From contig NC_088303.1 of assembly GCF_032854445.1 (NCBI RefSeq), positions 34,885,265 through 34,949,264 on the forward strand: 64,000 nt of DNA, in the 5' to 3' direction. The notes under the pieces were generated by a model. It was not told the DNA's origin. It worked only from the letters and a program-made list of their open reading frames with translations, and searched no databases. Origin of the DNA: Liolophura sinensis. Taxonomy: Eukaryota > Mollusca > Polyplacophora > Chitonida > Chitonidae. Shown one piece after another: positions 1 through 11,945 of this stretch; positions within the stretch are counted from its first letter, which is position 1, and every line of letters begins with the position of its first letter. A program made the position numbers and the translations under genes.

Positions 1-1412
1 ATATTTCAGGACAGAGCTAGTTACATAAAACTAACCTATAACGTTACTTACTCGTAACTACCGTGGTGACACGCTGCTTATAGTAACGGAACCTGGTTGT
101 CATAGATAACGTAGCGTGACGCGCAGCTTAGAGTACTTACACGTAAGTACCGTGGTAGTAGAGTAATAGAACCCGGTCGTCATATAGTGAACGCAGCGTT
201 ACTTACACGTAATGTATCCCGGGGCCATGTATCTCTGTATATATTACGCCATACTTAAGAATTGTCACAGATACGAGAGCAGTTAACCTTTCTAAATCGT
301 TTTATTTACCCATCCGGGCCAGGTGTTCAAAAGTGTTTTAAAGTTAAGCTAGGTTTTACAAAGTACATGACACTTTAGTCTGGACTGAAGTTAATAATGT
401 GAAAAAGCCTTCACACATTTTTGAAAAACTGGATCATGGGGCTTAGACGTTTTACCTTGAAACGCTGTCTTGAACTTGTCCAAAATTAGGCTTCATTTAG
501 TCCTGAAGTAATTTTGCATATCACCGTGTTGTTTGTCAGGAACAAAGAACGTATAAGGCCATACACAAATAACTCAAAAGTAACTGGCGCTTACAAACTT
601 CCAGATCACGCAAATTCGAATTACTGGACAGAATTACAGGGCTGCACTCGGCTGCATTTCCTCAAAAAATTATGATCTTAAAGATGAAGTGAAACCTGTG
701 TACATGCCGTACAACATTTTGGGGACAAAACATTCAGAAAGATCGCGTTCCAGACTTGTAAATACACCAGTACATCTGTGTTCTGAAATTTAAGTTGGGA
801 AGAAGGAAATCAATCTCAAGGTGAGCCTGGCGTGGCTTTCACGTAACTATAACATGCTAACTTCATAAATAACATATGACATTTTTCACAAAAGCGCGTA
901 ATCATCATTAACTGTGTTATAGATAGTGTAATTCATTTATTTGATTGTTTTCAACGGCATACTCAAAATGGTCTACATATACATGTACAATGGTGGTCAT
1001 TTTTATGGGGTGGGGGAAACCGGAATGTTCGGGGTAAACCACCGATCTTTGGCAAGTAACTGCCGTAAGTTCCACCTGTGCAACGGCGCAAGCGACCCGA
1101 CGGTTGTCGTCGATGGCTGATTGTCACGAAAGCACTAGCAGCCGTAAGGTGTTTTAGGTGTTATGTTGGCATGGTAGTTACCTTGGTCGTGCGGTTTGTG
1201 AAACGGATTATCTGCATAAACCGTTTCGTTAACGGCCCTTGCTGTTTTTTTTTACAATAGTCTCAGTCTCTTCTTTCAAACATTATAATTCTAACAGTTA
1301 TTGCCTTTGTGAAGGTTATTGTTGCTGTGGCCTACTATTACCGAATATTATGTAAGGACGCCGGCATTCAAAAGTTTATCGCTCAATATATCCTGGTTCC
1401 TTTTTTCTTCAG
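1..1412. other. No recognisable gene; weak repeats
   Basis: No coding pattern that I can identify. Bases 40-210 contain an imperfect two-copy repeat of roughly 80 bp (shared pieces such as taccgtggt and gaacc-ggt-gtcat). A decayed SINE lies at 929-1075. The short open frame at 1078-1260 has no recognisable features and overlaps the edge of the SINE. Confidence 0.5.
929..1075 (-). repeat. Decayed tRNA-derived SINE fragment
   Basis: It begins with attcatttatttgattg, the reverse complement of the SINE tail seen intact at 39920-40174. It then keeps the degenerate order of the body: cggcatactcaaaa, ggtggtcat, gggggaaaccgg and aagtaactgccg. The tRNA-like head is missing. It is clearly older than the copies at 10.9, 13.0 and 58.3 kb. 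Confidence 0.55.
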
Positions 1413-1552
1413 CAAATTTACAGAGAGAGTTATCCAAACCAAGCACGCGTGACTACATACGGATGTTGTCCAGTGGTGAATACGGCATCGTTAAGCAATA
1501 TCAGCCCCCTGAAGAAGAGTACATGACGTTCTATAGGAAACTGGAGGGCTGA
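1413..1552 (+). CDS. Possible terminal exon of an upstream gene (unrecognised)
   Basis: A pyrimidine-rich acceptor (ccttttttcttcag, ending at 1412) precedes an open stretch of about 46 codons ending in TGA at 1550-1552. The residues are hydrophilic and well mixed (for example SSGEYGIVKQYQPPEEEY), which looks more like a protein tail than chance translation. An AATAAA lies about 300 bp downstream at 1854-1859. The exon would begin with the last two bases of a codon, so it needs a preceding exon ending in phase 1; I could not find one in 1-1400, so that exon would lie off the left edge. I do not recognise the family. This is a tentative call. Confidence 0.3.
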
Positions 1553-2950
1553 GACGCCCAATCTCGATCATAACGACATTAGTGGCGCCATTGAATATAT
1601 AGGTGTCATTCATTGCATTGTAATGCAGAAGGAACATTGGAATGGTAACGTGCGCATATAGCCCGGATTATTATGGAAGCATCAGGTCAGTTCCAAGGTT
1701 ACTCAAGTTATGACTCGATTTGGAAATGAGCCCCGGATCTACTTTTTCCGAAGCACGCGCTCTAACCATCACGCCATTTTGACCCGAAAGCCATGTTCAC
1801 ACATGTTGGTGGAACCGACTTTGCTGACTGTAAGTGTTGAAATTACCATAAGGAATAAACTGGATTCAGTGAACGCAAAAGAACGATTGCTTCATGAAGT
1901 ATAATGCTAAATGCCTGTGGATATTACTGTAGTCAATGGCCTTATGAAGAGAAGGCTGTTTTCAGTCTTTTCAGCATATACTTTTATATTAACTGGATCT
2001 ATGGAACAGACATGTAAAATGAACGTAGAAGAACTTATTTATCAAAATAAGGTTAAAATAAAAAACGCTGGGCCAGTATTCCTGTTTGAAATATGCAGAT
2101 AAAACACTGGTGTTTGTGTGAGGTGGGGATTTCCGTGGATTGTCATATTTATGGGATCTGTCTCTGTGGAAGTATGTATCATGCAAAATATAGCAGAGCC
2201 TATGATAGAGGTGAAAATCATTTAAATCTAAATACAAGTCGTTTTTTCTTTTATCTTAAAAAATGTCCAGTCAATATGTATAAATTTAAGACACAAAAGA
2301 CAAACAAGCGATGCAATCATCTTGATAAAAACATTAATGAAATACATTAATGGTAAAATTATAATGACAATGGATTGGGTAGAGGGTGGGTCTCTCTCTG
2401 GTCTGGTGGTAGCCTGTCAAGACTTGCTGTGTCACTGAACGATACGAGGCTGGCTTTATGTCTAAGGCGTTTGAAAGGTTTTTGTCTAATTATCTAGGTC
2501 AAGTTTTATTGCTTTTCTACGCTGATAAGATCCTGTTTAATGCATTCTGTATACGGGTAACGCATGCGTGTGGGACTATTTTATCTGGATTCTTATAAAG
2601 CTGCTCCGTCTGTTTAGTAAGACCACGATTCCAGGACGACCAAATCAGTTAAGTACCATGCACCCATATGACATTAAATGGCCGCGCTCTGGAACAGAGG
2701 TGGTGGTAAAAGAAACTCTATACTCATGGTTGCTTAAGACTTGTAGAAGGCTACATGAACAACTGTATATCGTATATGGTATTCGGCATTTAAAACCTAG
2801 ATCAGGAATTACATTCATCTAGAGAATTCATCTGATTATTCTGAATTACGGACACAATTGATCACAAACGCACAAATGACTTTCCTACCACGAGGTATTC
2901 ATTGTTACAGTTTGTAACGGTATTCATATAGGACTGAGTTGCAATAGCTA

Positions 2951-3022
2951 GCCTACCTTTAGCTATGAGCTTACCTTTAGATATGAGCTTACCGTTAGAT
3001 ATGTGCTTACCGGTAGATATGA
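2951..3022. repeat. 18-bp tandem repeat, about four copies
   Basis: The unit is close to gcttacctttagatatga, repeated four times with single-base changes. A short open frame through it repeats LPLDMS-like residues purely because 18 is a multiple of three. Confidence 0.7.
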
Positions 3023-3957
3023 GTGAACGATTACGGGCTGGTTTTACGCCACTTCATCAGTGTTACAATCACATCGTGACAGCCATTAGATATGCTTCCT
3101 TTGCTTACGTGGGCTCGTTTTGTGTTATGTGTGTCTTGTTTGTTTAAAGCTATACAAGTAACACTGAAATCTTGGAATGTGGTCTCCACGACCTCATTTT
3201 TAGCTCTGTGTCTCTTTACCTATATACTGACTTATCTATGTATGTAGTGCGTTGTGCAGCATTTGACCCCACGGCGTTACAGGTTTAAGGACCCGCACAT
3301 ACTCTTAGCCCACGGTCAGATTATAGACATATGATTTTTGCCACACTATATTACACTATATGAAAGTGTCTGTTATACCTGCATTAAGATAAAATCATTA
3401 ATTCAATTGCACCTGCCGTATCCCTGGGCTCTATGTTGTAGGCCTATTACTTAACAAGCTGTTATACCCCTCTGTTCCTACAGTACCAGTACCTTTCACC
3501 GCCAAAACATGTGTCGCCGATTTAATTCTCACCCATGATATTGCGTAACAGGTAAGTACATGTGCACCGTGCATTCGGCTATTGTACACTGAGTACACTG
3601 TGTGTATGGGAATCTTACATTTGTATGTTTATAAATAGCTGAATATTCACAGCGTCTTGCTCTACGTGTTTGTGCCAGAGGTGTGTGTGGTTTATACTGT
3701 ATATAATATAAAAGATTACGGGACACAGAGTAAAACCAGGCCAACAACGACAGTGTGATACAGTTGGCAAATGACGTTACCGGTGAAATCCGACCTCTTA
3801 AGTATATCGTGCTGCCAGTTTTAAATACCAGCAAACAGCAATATGTATACGTATGGCTTTATTTTTTCATATTGTGAAGGTTTAATATGGAATGGACGTA
3901 CGGCAGGCCAGGAATGAGATATAAGAGGTAAAGTACGTGTGCAATCACCTGATGACA

Positions 3958-4060
3958 GCGCATGCAAAAATACAGTCCACAGTGCACAGATCGATCTGAT
4001 TATATTTGCAGCGCATGCAAAAATACAGTCCACAGTCCACAGATTGATCGGAAATGTGAA
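3958..4060. repeat. 53-bp direct duplication
   Basis: The stretch starting gcgcatgcaaaaatacagtc at 3958 recurs at 4011 with small changes. It is a local two-copy duplication just upstream of the vanin-like gene. Confidence 0.7.
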
Positions 4061-4183
4061 CCGTCTTTCTCACGATAGGGTTAACTTTTCCACACAAGTG
4101 CAACTACATCCTTACACTGTCATTTGGACTAGTGTTGTTGTTTTTGAACGACACATCAGAGGGAATCTGTACTGGACAAAAAA

Positions 4184-7100
4184 ATGGGCAAAACGTTTAT
4201 AGTGGTGAGCATTATCGTGGTAGTGGCACAGGCGTGGACATCACAGGGTACCAGGCTGTACTCCACCCAACGAAGTACTGTTAGAAGAAACTATCAACGA
4301 CCTGGTCTTACCAACGGCGTGACACAGAGAGCTGATACTGTAAGCCGGCCATTCTTCAAAGCCGCCGTTTATGAACACGCCGTTGTTCTTCCTTTGTTAC
4401 CGTTCTATTCCCGACAGGCGGCGCTGAAGGCTATGTGGACAAATTTGGACATTTACGAGGACCAAGTGGCATCAGCATCTTTACAGGTAATTAGCGGAAG
4501 CTGATTTGCAATAGAGATCATTCGTATTGCATCCTCATTGATTTCCACACGTTAAACCAATAACATTGCCTTTAATCTAGCACTTACAGTGAGATATCCA
4601 CTGAAGGCCATCGGGAGATATTTGGCTGATAAACTAAATGTTGTTCTCAAAACGGTTTATTGTTGGCGTGTTAGTTGCAAACTAATGAACAGAATGATCA
4701 TATACTTTGTTGACGGGTGTAATCGGCATGGTTTTCGAGTGAAGGAGTATAATAAATAAATCGACTTTGGGAACGGACCTCGGTCTGTTATGAAACCGCT
4801 TACCAGGTATATAACCGCGATCAAACACCTCAGGCTCAGGTGATAACACTCACAAGGGCCTCAGTAAAGAAGTGTTTGACTGGTGACAGGGAGGTAAACA
4901 ATTATGCCGCTGATTGACTCGTCAAATGTAGATAATTTCACCAAGACAATACTGATGGCCTTTCGATTGATATCTCGGAAACAAGGAAATAGTCGACAAA
5001 TATAGAACACAATCTCGAAGGCTGAAAGTGGACAATAAGAGTACACAAATGACATAAAAGTGCAATGCATAGTACTAAAAGACAGCTAAATCACAGTGTA
5101 TCATGGATCCTTAGATTGCCGGGCATGTTAGTAGAAGTTAAAGATGGATATAGGTGTAGGTGTGGAGATGTTCATCCAGTAGGATAGTTACGCGTGTTAT
5201 TGCAGACATACTGGTGGTGAATCCTATCTCAAGGAGAAAAGAAGGATGAACACGAGTGCAATAGTACCTCATGATACAGCCAGGGAGGATAGGCAGGTAT
5301 AAATTACCTGTGGACAGACAGAGATACACTAACTATGCACGAACACATTTATTTGAACACATGTATTTAATTGATTGGTACATAACTGCGTACTCAAGCA
5401 TTTTTCAGAAAGTTACATTTGTGGTACATTGATTTTTCCAGACTCCACGGTGTCTAATGCGAAAAGAAAAAAATTTCAGTGTTACTGGAGCAGGCTAGCA
5501 TTTTTCGATTTTATGATCTATACATTGGTCAGATTATGTTTGGAGCTTTATAAGTCGCATGCTTGCCACATAACAGGAAAATGAGAGTAAAACAGAACTG
5601 AAAAAAGAAGCAGCCTTACGAGTGTGTTAGCAGCTGTAGTCTCAACTATATTGTCAGTTTCGCATCTTGAAGAGCACAGTTTCGTGCACTGGGGCCGATT
5701 CCCCGCCTTACCATACCAGGTCCTTTAAACATTTTGCAGCCAACATGTTAACCAATTTGGAATTAACGTTATGTATTTTATTATACAGAAAAAATAAATC
5801 TCACATGCACATTGTTTCACGGAAAAGACATGATTGTGTTTCTAGAGGACAACATTTTCAGTACTGTGATGACACTGCGTTGGTCTTGTAAGATGGTTGT
5901 TCCAGAGTTTGGCGTTTATAACATGATTGATGATGACACAGTTTTAGCATTGTTTCAAGGGGTCATCGAGTTTCCAGAGGATGGTGTTTAAAGAATGGAG
6001 ATGACACCGCCTTTATCTTGTCATAGAGCGTATACATCATTATTATTCCCGAAAATACAGTGTACAGCATGATGACAACGCTACGTCGATCTTGTTTCAG
6101 GGTGCGGATACCACTGTTTTTCCACCGGGCGGCGTTTTAACATTGTGTTGACACTAAACTGATCTTGTTTCAGGGTGCGGATACCATTGTTTTTCCACCG
6201 GACGGCGTTTTAGCATCGTGGTGACACTAAACTGATCTTGATTCAGGGTGCGGATACCATCGTTTTTCCACCGGACGGCGTTTTAGCATTGTGGTGACAC
6301 TAAACTGATCTTGTTTCAGGGTGCGGATACCAATGTTTTCCCACCGGACGGTGTTTTAGCATTGTGGTGACACTAAACTGATGTTGTTCCAGGGTGCAGA
6401 TATCATTGCTCTCCCACAGAGTTTAGTTTATCCGATAAAAGTGACGCTACCTTGATCTTGTTTCAGGGTGCAGACATCATTGTTTTTCCAGAGGATGGGG
6501 TTTATGGAATGGTGATGACCCGGCGGAAGATAGAACCTTTCCTAGAATACATTCCAGACCCACAGAAGGAAACTTGGAACCCTTGTGAAGAACCTCACAA
6601 GTATCCTAATACGGACGTCCAATGGCGCCTTAGCTGCATGGCTAAGAACAACAGCATTTACATCGTGGCCAATATCGGTGACCGTAAGTTCTGCAACAAG
6701 ACTGCGGACCCGAGGTGCCCGGATGATGGGCGTTACCAGTACAATACTGATGTGGTTTACTCTCCTGAAGGGACATTGGTGGCTAGATATCATAAGTATA
6801 ATTTATTTGATGAGCCCCAGTTTGACCAGCCTACTATTGCCGAGGAGATTTTTTTCGACACGCATTTCGGTCGATTCGGCTTGTTCACTTGTTTTGACAT
6901 TCTGTTCCGCTCTCCGAGTGTAGACCTCATTGAGAAGCACAATGTTGACACTGTGTTATTCCCAACTGCCTGGATGGACGCTTTGCCACTGTTAGCGGCC
7001 ATAGAATATCATTCAGCTTTTGCAGTGATGATGCAGGTTAACTTGCTCTCCGCAAACATACATCTGCCAAGTTTACGGTTTGGCGGAAGTGGAATTTTCA

Positions 7101-7774
7101 CCCCTGTAGGAGATGCAGCGTTTTACCGAGATGACACATCGCATAACGGGAGGCTACTGTTGGCAACGATTCCAACGCCATTTCTCAGACAACCTTATCT
7201 GTCTGATCATAAAATTTCGAAGATCATCCTTTCTAATTCTTCGCACCACTGTTATGAATTTGATCAAACTAGAAGCTGTGATTATAATTCACTGTGCGAA
7301 TATTTCCAGTCGATAGTTTTCCACGATTTATACAACTTTGTTTGGCTAAAGGGTTCGAGCGGAAATTTGAACGTTTGCTCAGGTGCGGCGTGTTGTTACC
7401 TTGACTACGAAATGGCGACTTCCGGCAATGCGTACTTTGCGTTGGGGGCGTTTGATGGCTTACATTCCGATAAGAAATCTTATTACTTTCAAGTGTGCAC
7501 CTTGTTGAAATGTGCGAACTCCACAGGCAGCAGTTGTGGAGAAGTGGTTCAAGAATCAAGCACATATTTCAGCCACATACAGCTAAGAGGACAGTTTAAT
7601 ACCTCGTACATTGCTCCTGAAATCCTTGTCATGGACGAAAAGCGGGGGCTGGCCCTGGTCTCTAGTGGTTGGTTTTATGACAGAAACTTACAAACGCTGA
7701 GAGCAGACGGCCTGTTACGACCTGTAATTTCCGTGAATCTTTTAGGACGATGGTACGAAAAGGATCCCTCATAG
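4184..7774 (+). CDS. Vanin/biotinidase-like secreted amidase
   Basis: Two exons: 4184-4486 and 6467-7774, phase-0 junction, 536 residues in all. Residues 1-20 form a signal peptide. The nitrilase fold follows with all three catalytic residues of the vanin/biotinidase branch visible: Glu64 in AAVYEHAVVLP, Lys211 in ARYHKYNLF and Cys243 in FTCFDILF. Other family hallmarks are FPEDGVYG, LSCMAKNNSIYIVANIGD, DGRYQYNTDVV and FPTAWMD. A Cys-rich C-terminal domain of about 250 residues matches the vanin layout, and the total length is normal for the family. Known members hydrolyse pantetheine to pantothenate and cysteamine, or biocytin to biotin; the substrate here cannot be told. It is probably secreted or membrane-attached, though I see no clear GPI tail. 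Intron 1 donor is cag|gtaatt; the true acceptor is the last of a row of near-identical copies (5823-6466). The start is the ATG directly before the signal peptide. Confidence 0.93.
5823..6466 (+). repeat. Tandem array of intron 1/exon 2 junction, 67-74 bp units
   Basis: About nine units lie head to tail directly before exon 2. The four cleanest start at 6101, 6174, 6247 and 6320 (exactly 73 bp each), then a more diverged unit at 6393 and the genuine exon at 6467. Each unit holds the start of exon 2 (ggtgcggataccattg, then tttttccaccggacggcg) followed by an intron-like spacer (gtggtgacactaaact) and an acceptor (gatcttgtttcag). The four upstream units (about 5823-6100) are older but still show tttccagaggatggtgttta. 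Splicing to a 73-bp copy would read GADTIVFPPDGVLA and then hit TGG-TGA within the unit. Confidence 0.9.
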
Positions 7775-8183
7775 ACTGCTCTGATGTTGGATGTGAAAAA
7801 ATGTCGGGATAGTCCTAACCCAACGCCAGAGAGCGATCAATTTATAAACCTATGTAGCTAAGTGGCCATGCCAAATAGATCGAGGATGGCGATGCAGCGT
7901 GTTACTTTGAACACGGGTCATTTTTAGCATTACATCGGCCCTTGAAAGAACCGATCGACGTTGTGATTACTGTAAAACGACCCACGGAAAGGGTAGGGAA
8001 ATGCGTTAGTGCAAACATTGCCAGGAAGACATATTTGACCAGTGATGTCTTTGTCTCAAATGCCGTGACAAACTGTTATGGCAACTGCTTCAGATAGGAA
8101 ATCTGGGGCTAGAGTTTCCTCAATATTTTAAAACTATGGCAGAAGTACATGTAGATATGTCGATTTAAGTTACTGTGAATAAA
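7775..8183 (+). terminator. 3' UTR and poly(A) signal of the vanin-like gene
   Basis: AATAAA at 8178-8183 lies about 400 bp after the stop codon and is the first such hexamer downstream on this strand. No other features are seen in the UTR. Confidence 0.6.
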
Positions 8184-9858
8184 TGATTATATTTGAAAGT
8201 AATTTGAGCGATTATTTTCGCCCGCGAGTTACTTGTGACTAACCGGATGTCAGAGTCATCGAACTGATCAATCAAATTCACTTCATCAGATATGAACTGC
8301 ATGTGTTAAGGAAGGGCGAAAATCGGAGAAACATGATTGGCTCAGAACGTAACATTTTGTATGACATAAATTTCCACTCAAAGGTTTGGAGTTATTATTT
8401 ATAAAAAAAAGATTATTGGGGGACTGTATTATTTGACCCTGTTTATGACAAACAACAACCGGTGTATCATTATCAACTGCACATGTGTGGAGCGCACTTG
8501 TTGTCCTGGCCTATAAAAGCTTTGATCTTAAACGCTTTGTGTCAGATCAGATCAAGGTTAGTACTGGAGTGATATTTACTTTTAGTGTAACAGTTGCGAT
8601 AGTCAGACTCTTGACCGAAAACCCAACTCTTGCTGCCTTGGCTGAAGATTTAGGTCAGGTGGGTCGTTAGATATTCGCAAAGTCCAGTAGTATACTCCGG
8701 GCATTATACGGTTCCCTTCACCCATAAACATGGCCGCACATATGTAATACAAAAATTCTACAGTATGACGCAATCAAATAAATGCATAAGTAGGCCCACA
8801 CCTGCTGCATAATAATTGATTTTAGCCATATATACATCTAATTATGACCCGTTTTTAAAAGATTTTTTTCCACCAAGCAATGTCAGGTTTACTCTAATGG
8901 GATGTGAATGTCCTCTGGTATTCTCGTGCATATAGGAGATACACTAACGTTCGACCGACTGATTGCTGTTGTTGTTGGACGGATACATGTACGACATCAG
9001 TATAAAACAGACCATTATAACTATATCTGCTTTCGTCTGTATTATATTCACATTCATAAATAGGAGCATCGGTACAAATTCTGTGGATAGTCTAGGATGA
9101 ATTAAGACTAAACAGTAGTGCCTACCTCGGTATGAGCTTGATCTCAAACACGCATGGACGTGCTGGGTCAACGAGTGCATATATGCATAGCCGAGTGCGA
9201 GTGCTCGTCAAAAACGAGCCAGTTTGATCAAAATCACTTTCCAACTGATGTTAAAAATACACACTGTTGTTCTTGGATAAAAATTATGTGTGAAATACTG
9301 AGATATCCATATGTTTCAACTACACGTGTTTTGCAACCGGTATGACGAAGTCACCTCCCGCATATTCTTTGCGTGCAACAACAACAGCACTTGTCCTTTA
9401 TGCACAGCGCTTAGAAAATGCGTCTCATGAAATAAATTCAACTCCTTCTGCATCTTCTGTGCCCGAAGCTCTCTCGTTCGGAATTCACCTTAGAAATGTT
9501 TTTAGAAAATGTTTTCACAATTCTTTTTGAAACGACCCGCAGATGTAAATTTTGTCTCGTCATTTGGCTTGCTATTCACGTGACGTTGCTTAGTAACGGT
9601 AGAACTTCGATCACCAATTTCATTGGCCCAAAGTATCTCATTCATAAAATGTGCACTCTAAGAGTCCGCGGCGTTCCCTTCCTCAAAACTATCACCTAAT
9701 ATTTCTCATAGTTTGGAATGAAAGTATTAGTTAACATCCTTTTATTCTGCCACGCGTTTTTTTTCGTTTATATACCCCAATAAACCTAAATGATGTTACA
9801 GTCAATGTGGGGGGGTAATATGTTTTATAATAGCTGCACCAACATGCGGTTAAAACAA

Positions 9859-10098
9859 ACTGTAGATAATGTTATTTAGCAAAGTGATCAGGCAAAAATT
9901 CGAAAATGGCAAAAATTGTTCAAATGCGCTTCGAAAGAGCTCCCCGACCAATGTTTAAAGCTGTATCGGCGTTTAAATCATGGCTGACGTCATAATTGCC
10001 TGCCCAGCAACGGATTTTACACCTTAGAAACCAGAGAAATTTGCAACTTTTTCAACGCTCGACGATTGCTGACATTATTCCGAATCTTTTGGCACCCT
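9859..10098. repeat. Direct repeat family B, copy 1
   Basis: It begins actgtagataatgttattta and ends ttttggcaccct. It is repeated at 10361-10641 in the same direction. Shared landmarks include gtgatcaggcaaaaattcga, aaatgcgcttcgaaagag and tcatggctgacgtcataatt. It lacks about 40 bp present in copy 2. No terminal inverted repeats or coding capacity are evident; the family is unknown to me. Confidence 0.75.
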
Positions 10099-10360
10099 AA
10101 TTATGTGGGTCAGTGTTAAATTGTAGTTTTATGAACAGACTGTATCAAGTACCTTACATTTTCTGTATACAAATGATGTGGTATGGTAGTACATGTACAT
10201 AACGCCATTGGGTTTGTCTTTGACTTCGAAGTAACACAATTGCTGGGTGAGTTAAATGAGCTTGGCCCACAGATTGGACGTCTTCTGGGCTACAGAACGA
10301 CACATTAGTTACAGCTGAAACTTTAATATAGAAATGACCAGTCGTGATGGTACATACTAC

Positions 10361-10641
10361 ACTGTAGATAATGTTATTTAGCAAAGTGATCAGGCAAAAA
10401 TTCGACAATGGCAAAATTGTTCAAATGCGCTTCGAAAGAGGCTAATCTTTTGTGACGAGAAATGGAATTGTGCAAACCGCATTGCTCCGACCAATATTCG
10501 AAGCTGTAGCGGCGTTTAAGTCATGGCTGACGTCATAATTGCGTACACAGCAACGCATTTTACACCTTAGAAACTAGAGAAATTTACAACTTTTTTAACA
10601 CCCGTCGATTGCTGACATCATTCCGCTTCTTTTGGCACCCT
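10361..10641. repeat. Direct repeat family B, copy 2
   Basis: This is the second, longer copy of the element at 9859-10098, with an additional internal piece (around gctaatcttttgtgacgaga). The two copies are roughly 85-90% alike by eye outside that piece and are separated by about 260 bp of unrelated sequence. Confidence 0.75.
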
Positions 10642-10928
10642 GACGCATTTTACACCTACAGGCAACACAGCCTACAGTACTGTCTCAATGAATACAACAA
10701 TTCAAGTTCAAGTTTGATGTCTGAAAGCGAAGCGAGTCGTGGCGTGGCATTTCTGAGGTGGTGAAAATTGTCGATTTCTCGAAGTAGTTCCAGTTTTAAA
10801 GTGTACTGTCGCGGTGTGTGTTAGCATCTCCGTATGGTTTCAATTTGGGTATGTGGACCCGTCCACACTCTTCATCTACTTGATACAAAATGGTCGCGTT
10901 TCCAGTGATTCGGCCAGACTGTGATTAA

Positions 10929-11090
10929 ATTTATTTATTTATTTGATTGGTGATTTACGCCGTACTCAAGAATATTTCACTTATACGACGGCGGCCAGCA
11001 TTATGGTGGGAAGAAACCGGGCAAAGCCAGAGGGAAACCCACGACTATCCGCAGGTTGCTGACAGACCTTCCCCCGTACGCCGAGGACGT
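10929..11090 (-). repeat. tRNA-derived SINE, 5'-truncated
   Basis: It reads atttatttatttgattggtg, then cgccgtactcaagaatattt, gcattatggtgggaagaaac and gacagaccttccc. This is the reverse complement of the tail and body of the full element at 39920-40174. It stops before the tRNA-like head, as expected for incomplete reverse transcription. Confidence 0.85.
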
Positions 11091-11489
11091 GATTAAAAGA
11101 AAATGCTTGTTGCGACTAACGTGGTCGAGTCGAAAAAAACGGGCCCTATCAGTTTTGTTTCCGGGAAATGTGAGAATTTCTCTCTGCGGCAGATAAACAT
11201 TGCCGACCAAAAACCACTGCGCTGCTCCGATATACCGAAATTAGGTTCAGTATTACAGGTTTGCTTTCGTCGAAGTCAGAACAAAATTCACTTCATTCAC
11301 TACGTTACAACACATTCATCTTTACACCATGAATGTAGGTCCTAAAACTATGGCATCGTTTACAAACCTAATGTTTCTCCAGCCGATAGTCACAGATCCT
11401 TTGGACCTACCGTTTAATAACACTAGTGGGAGTGGCTTAATACTGCTCAGTACGCCAGTACATCATGCGGTTAATACCTTTTTCTGCAG

Positions 11490-11945
11490 CTGACACCCAA
11501 CTCTAAAATCATACTGCCGTGAAATCATATACAACAAGACATGACATAAATTCATTTATGATGGTTACAAGTATATTATACTAAAACGAGCGAACAACGT
11601 CACATAGTTGTGTCAGCAAGAGGGCTTACAGTAAAACTGATTACAGCTTAGGTTCCAGGTGTCGTCCTTCAAAACATATTGAACTGCGTTCAGTATCCAG
11701 CATGTCACTGATTTTTTAAAATAATTATGACGTCACCCAAAACAATGAGTTCTTGCCATCGAAAGCAAACTCCTGCATTTTACCATTATGAGTTAACTTC
11801 TGTTTCTGTGCAAGAATATAGACTTCCCACAGATCCATGAGTAGAGCTTGTGTTATTACGTGTCACTGACTAATGGCAATTTTTGCAGCTGGTATGACTG
11901 ATTTTACAGACAACTGAATATGGCGAGCCGCTGGAAGAAATAAAC
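11490..11945. repeat. Dispersed repeat family A, copy 1
   Basis: About 455 bp matching 36981-37406 in the same direction. Shared landmarks, in order: acaccca-ct-taaaa, actgccgtga-at, agggcttaca-taaaa, atccagcatgtca, aataattatgacgtc, gttcttg, ttacgtgtca, atgattttacagac and aagaaata. There is no coding capacity and I see no clear terminal repeats or target-site duplication. The family is not one I recognise. Confidence 0.75.

Larger units (their letters stand above)
1553..4183. other. Intergenic, no recognised gene
   Basis: Several open frames of 60-100 codons on both strands overlap one another and show no domain, signal or splice context. Small tandem repeats at 2951-3022 and 3958-4060 are listed separately. 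The 5' end of the vanin-like gene is presumably within the last few hundred bases, but I see no convincing TATA box. Confidence 0.5.
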
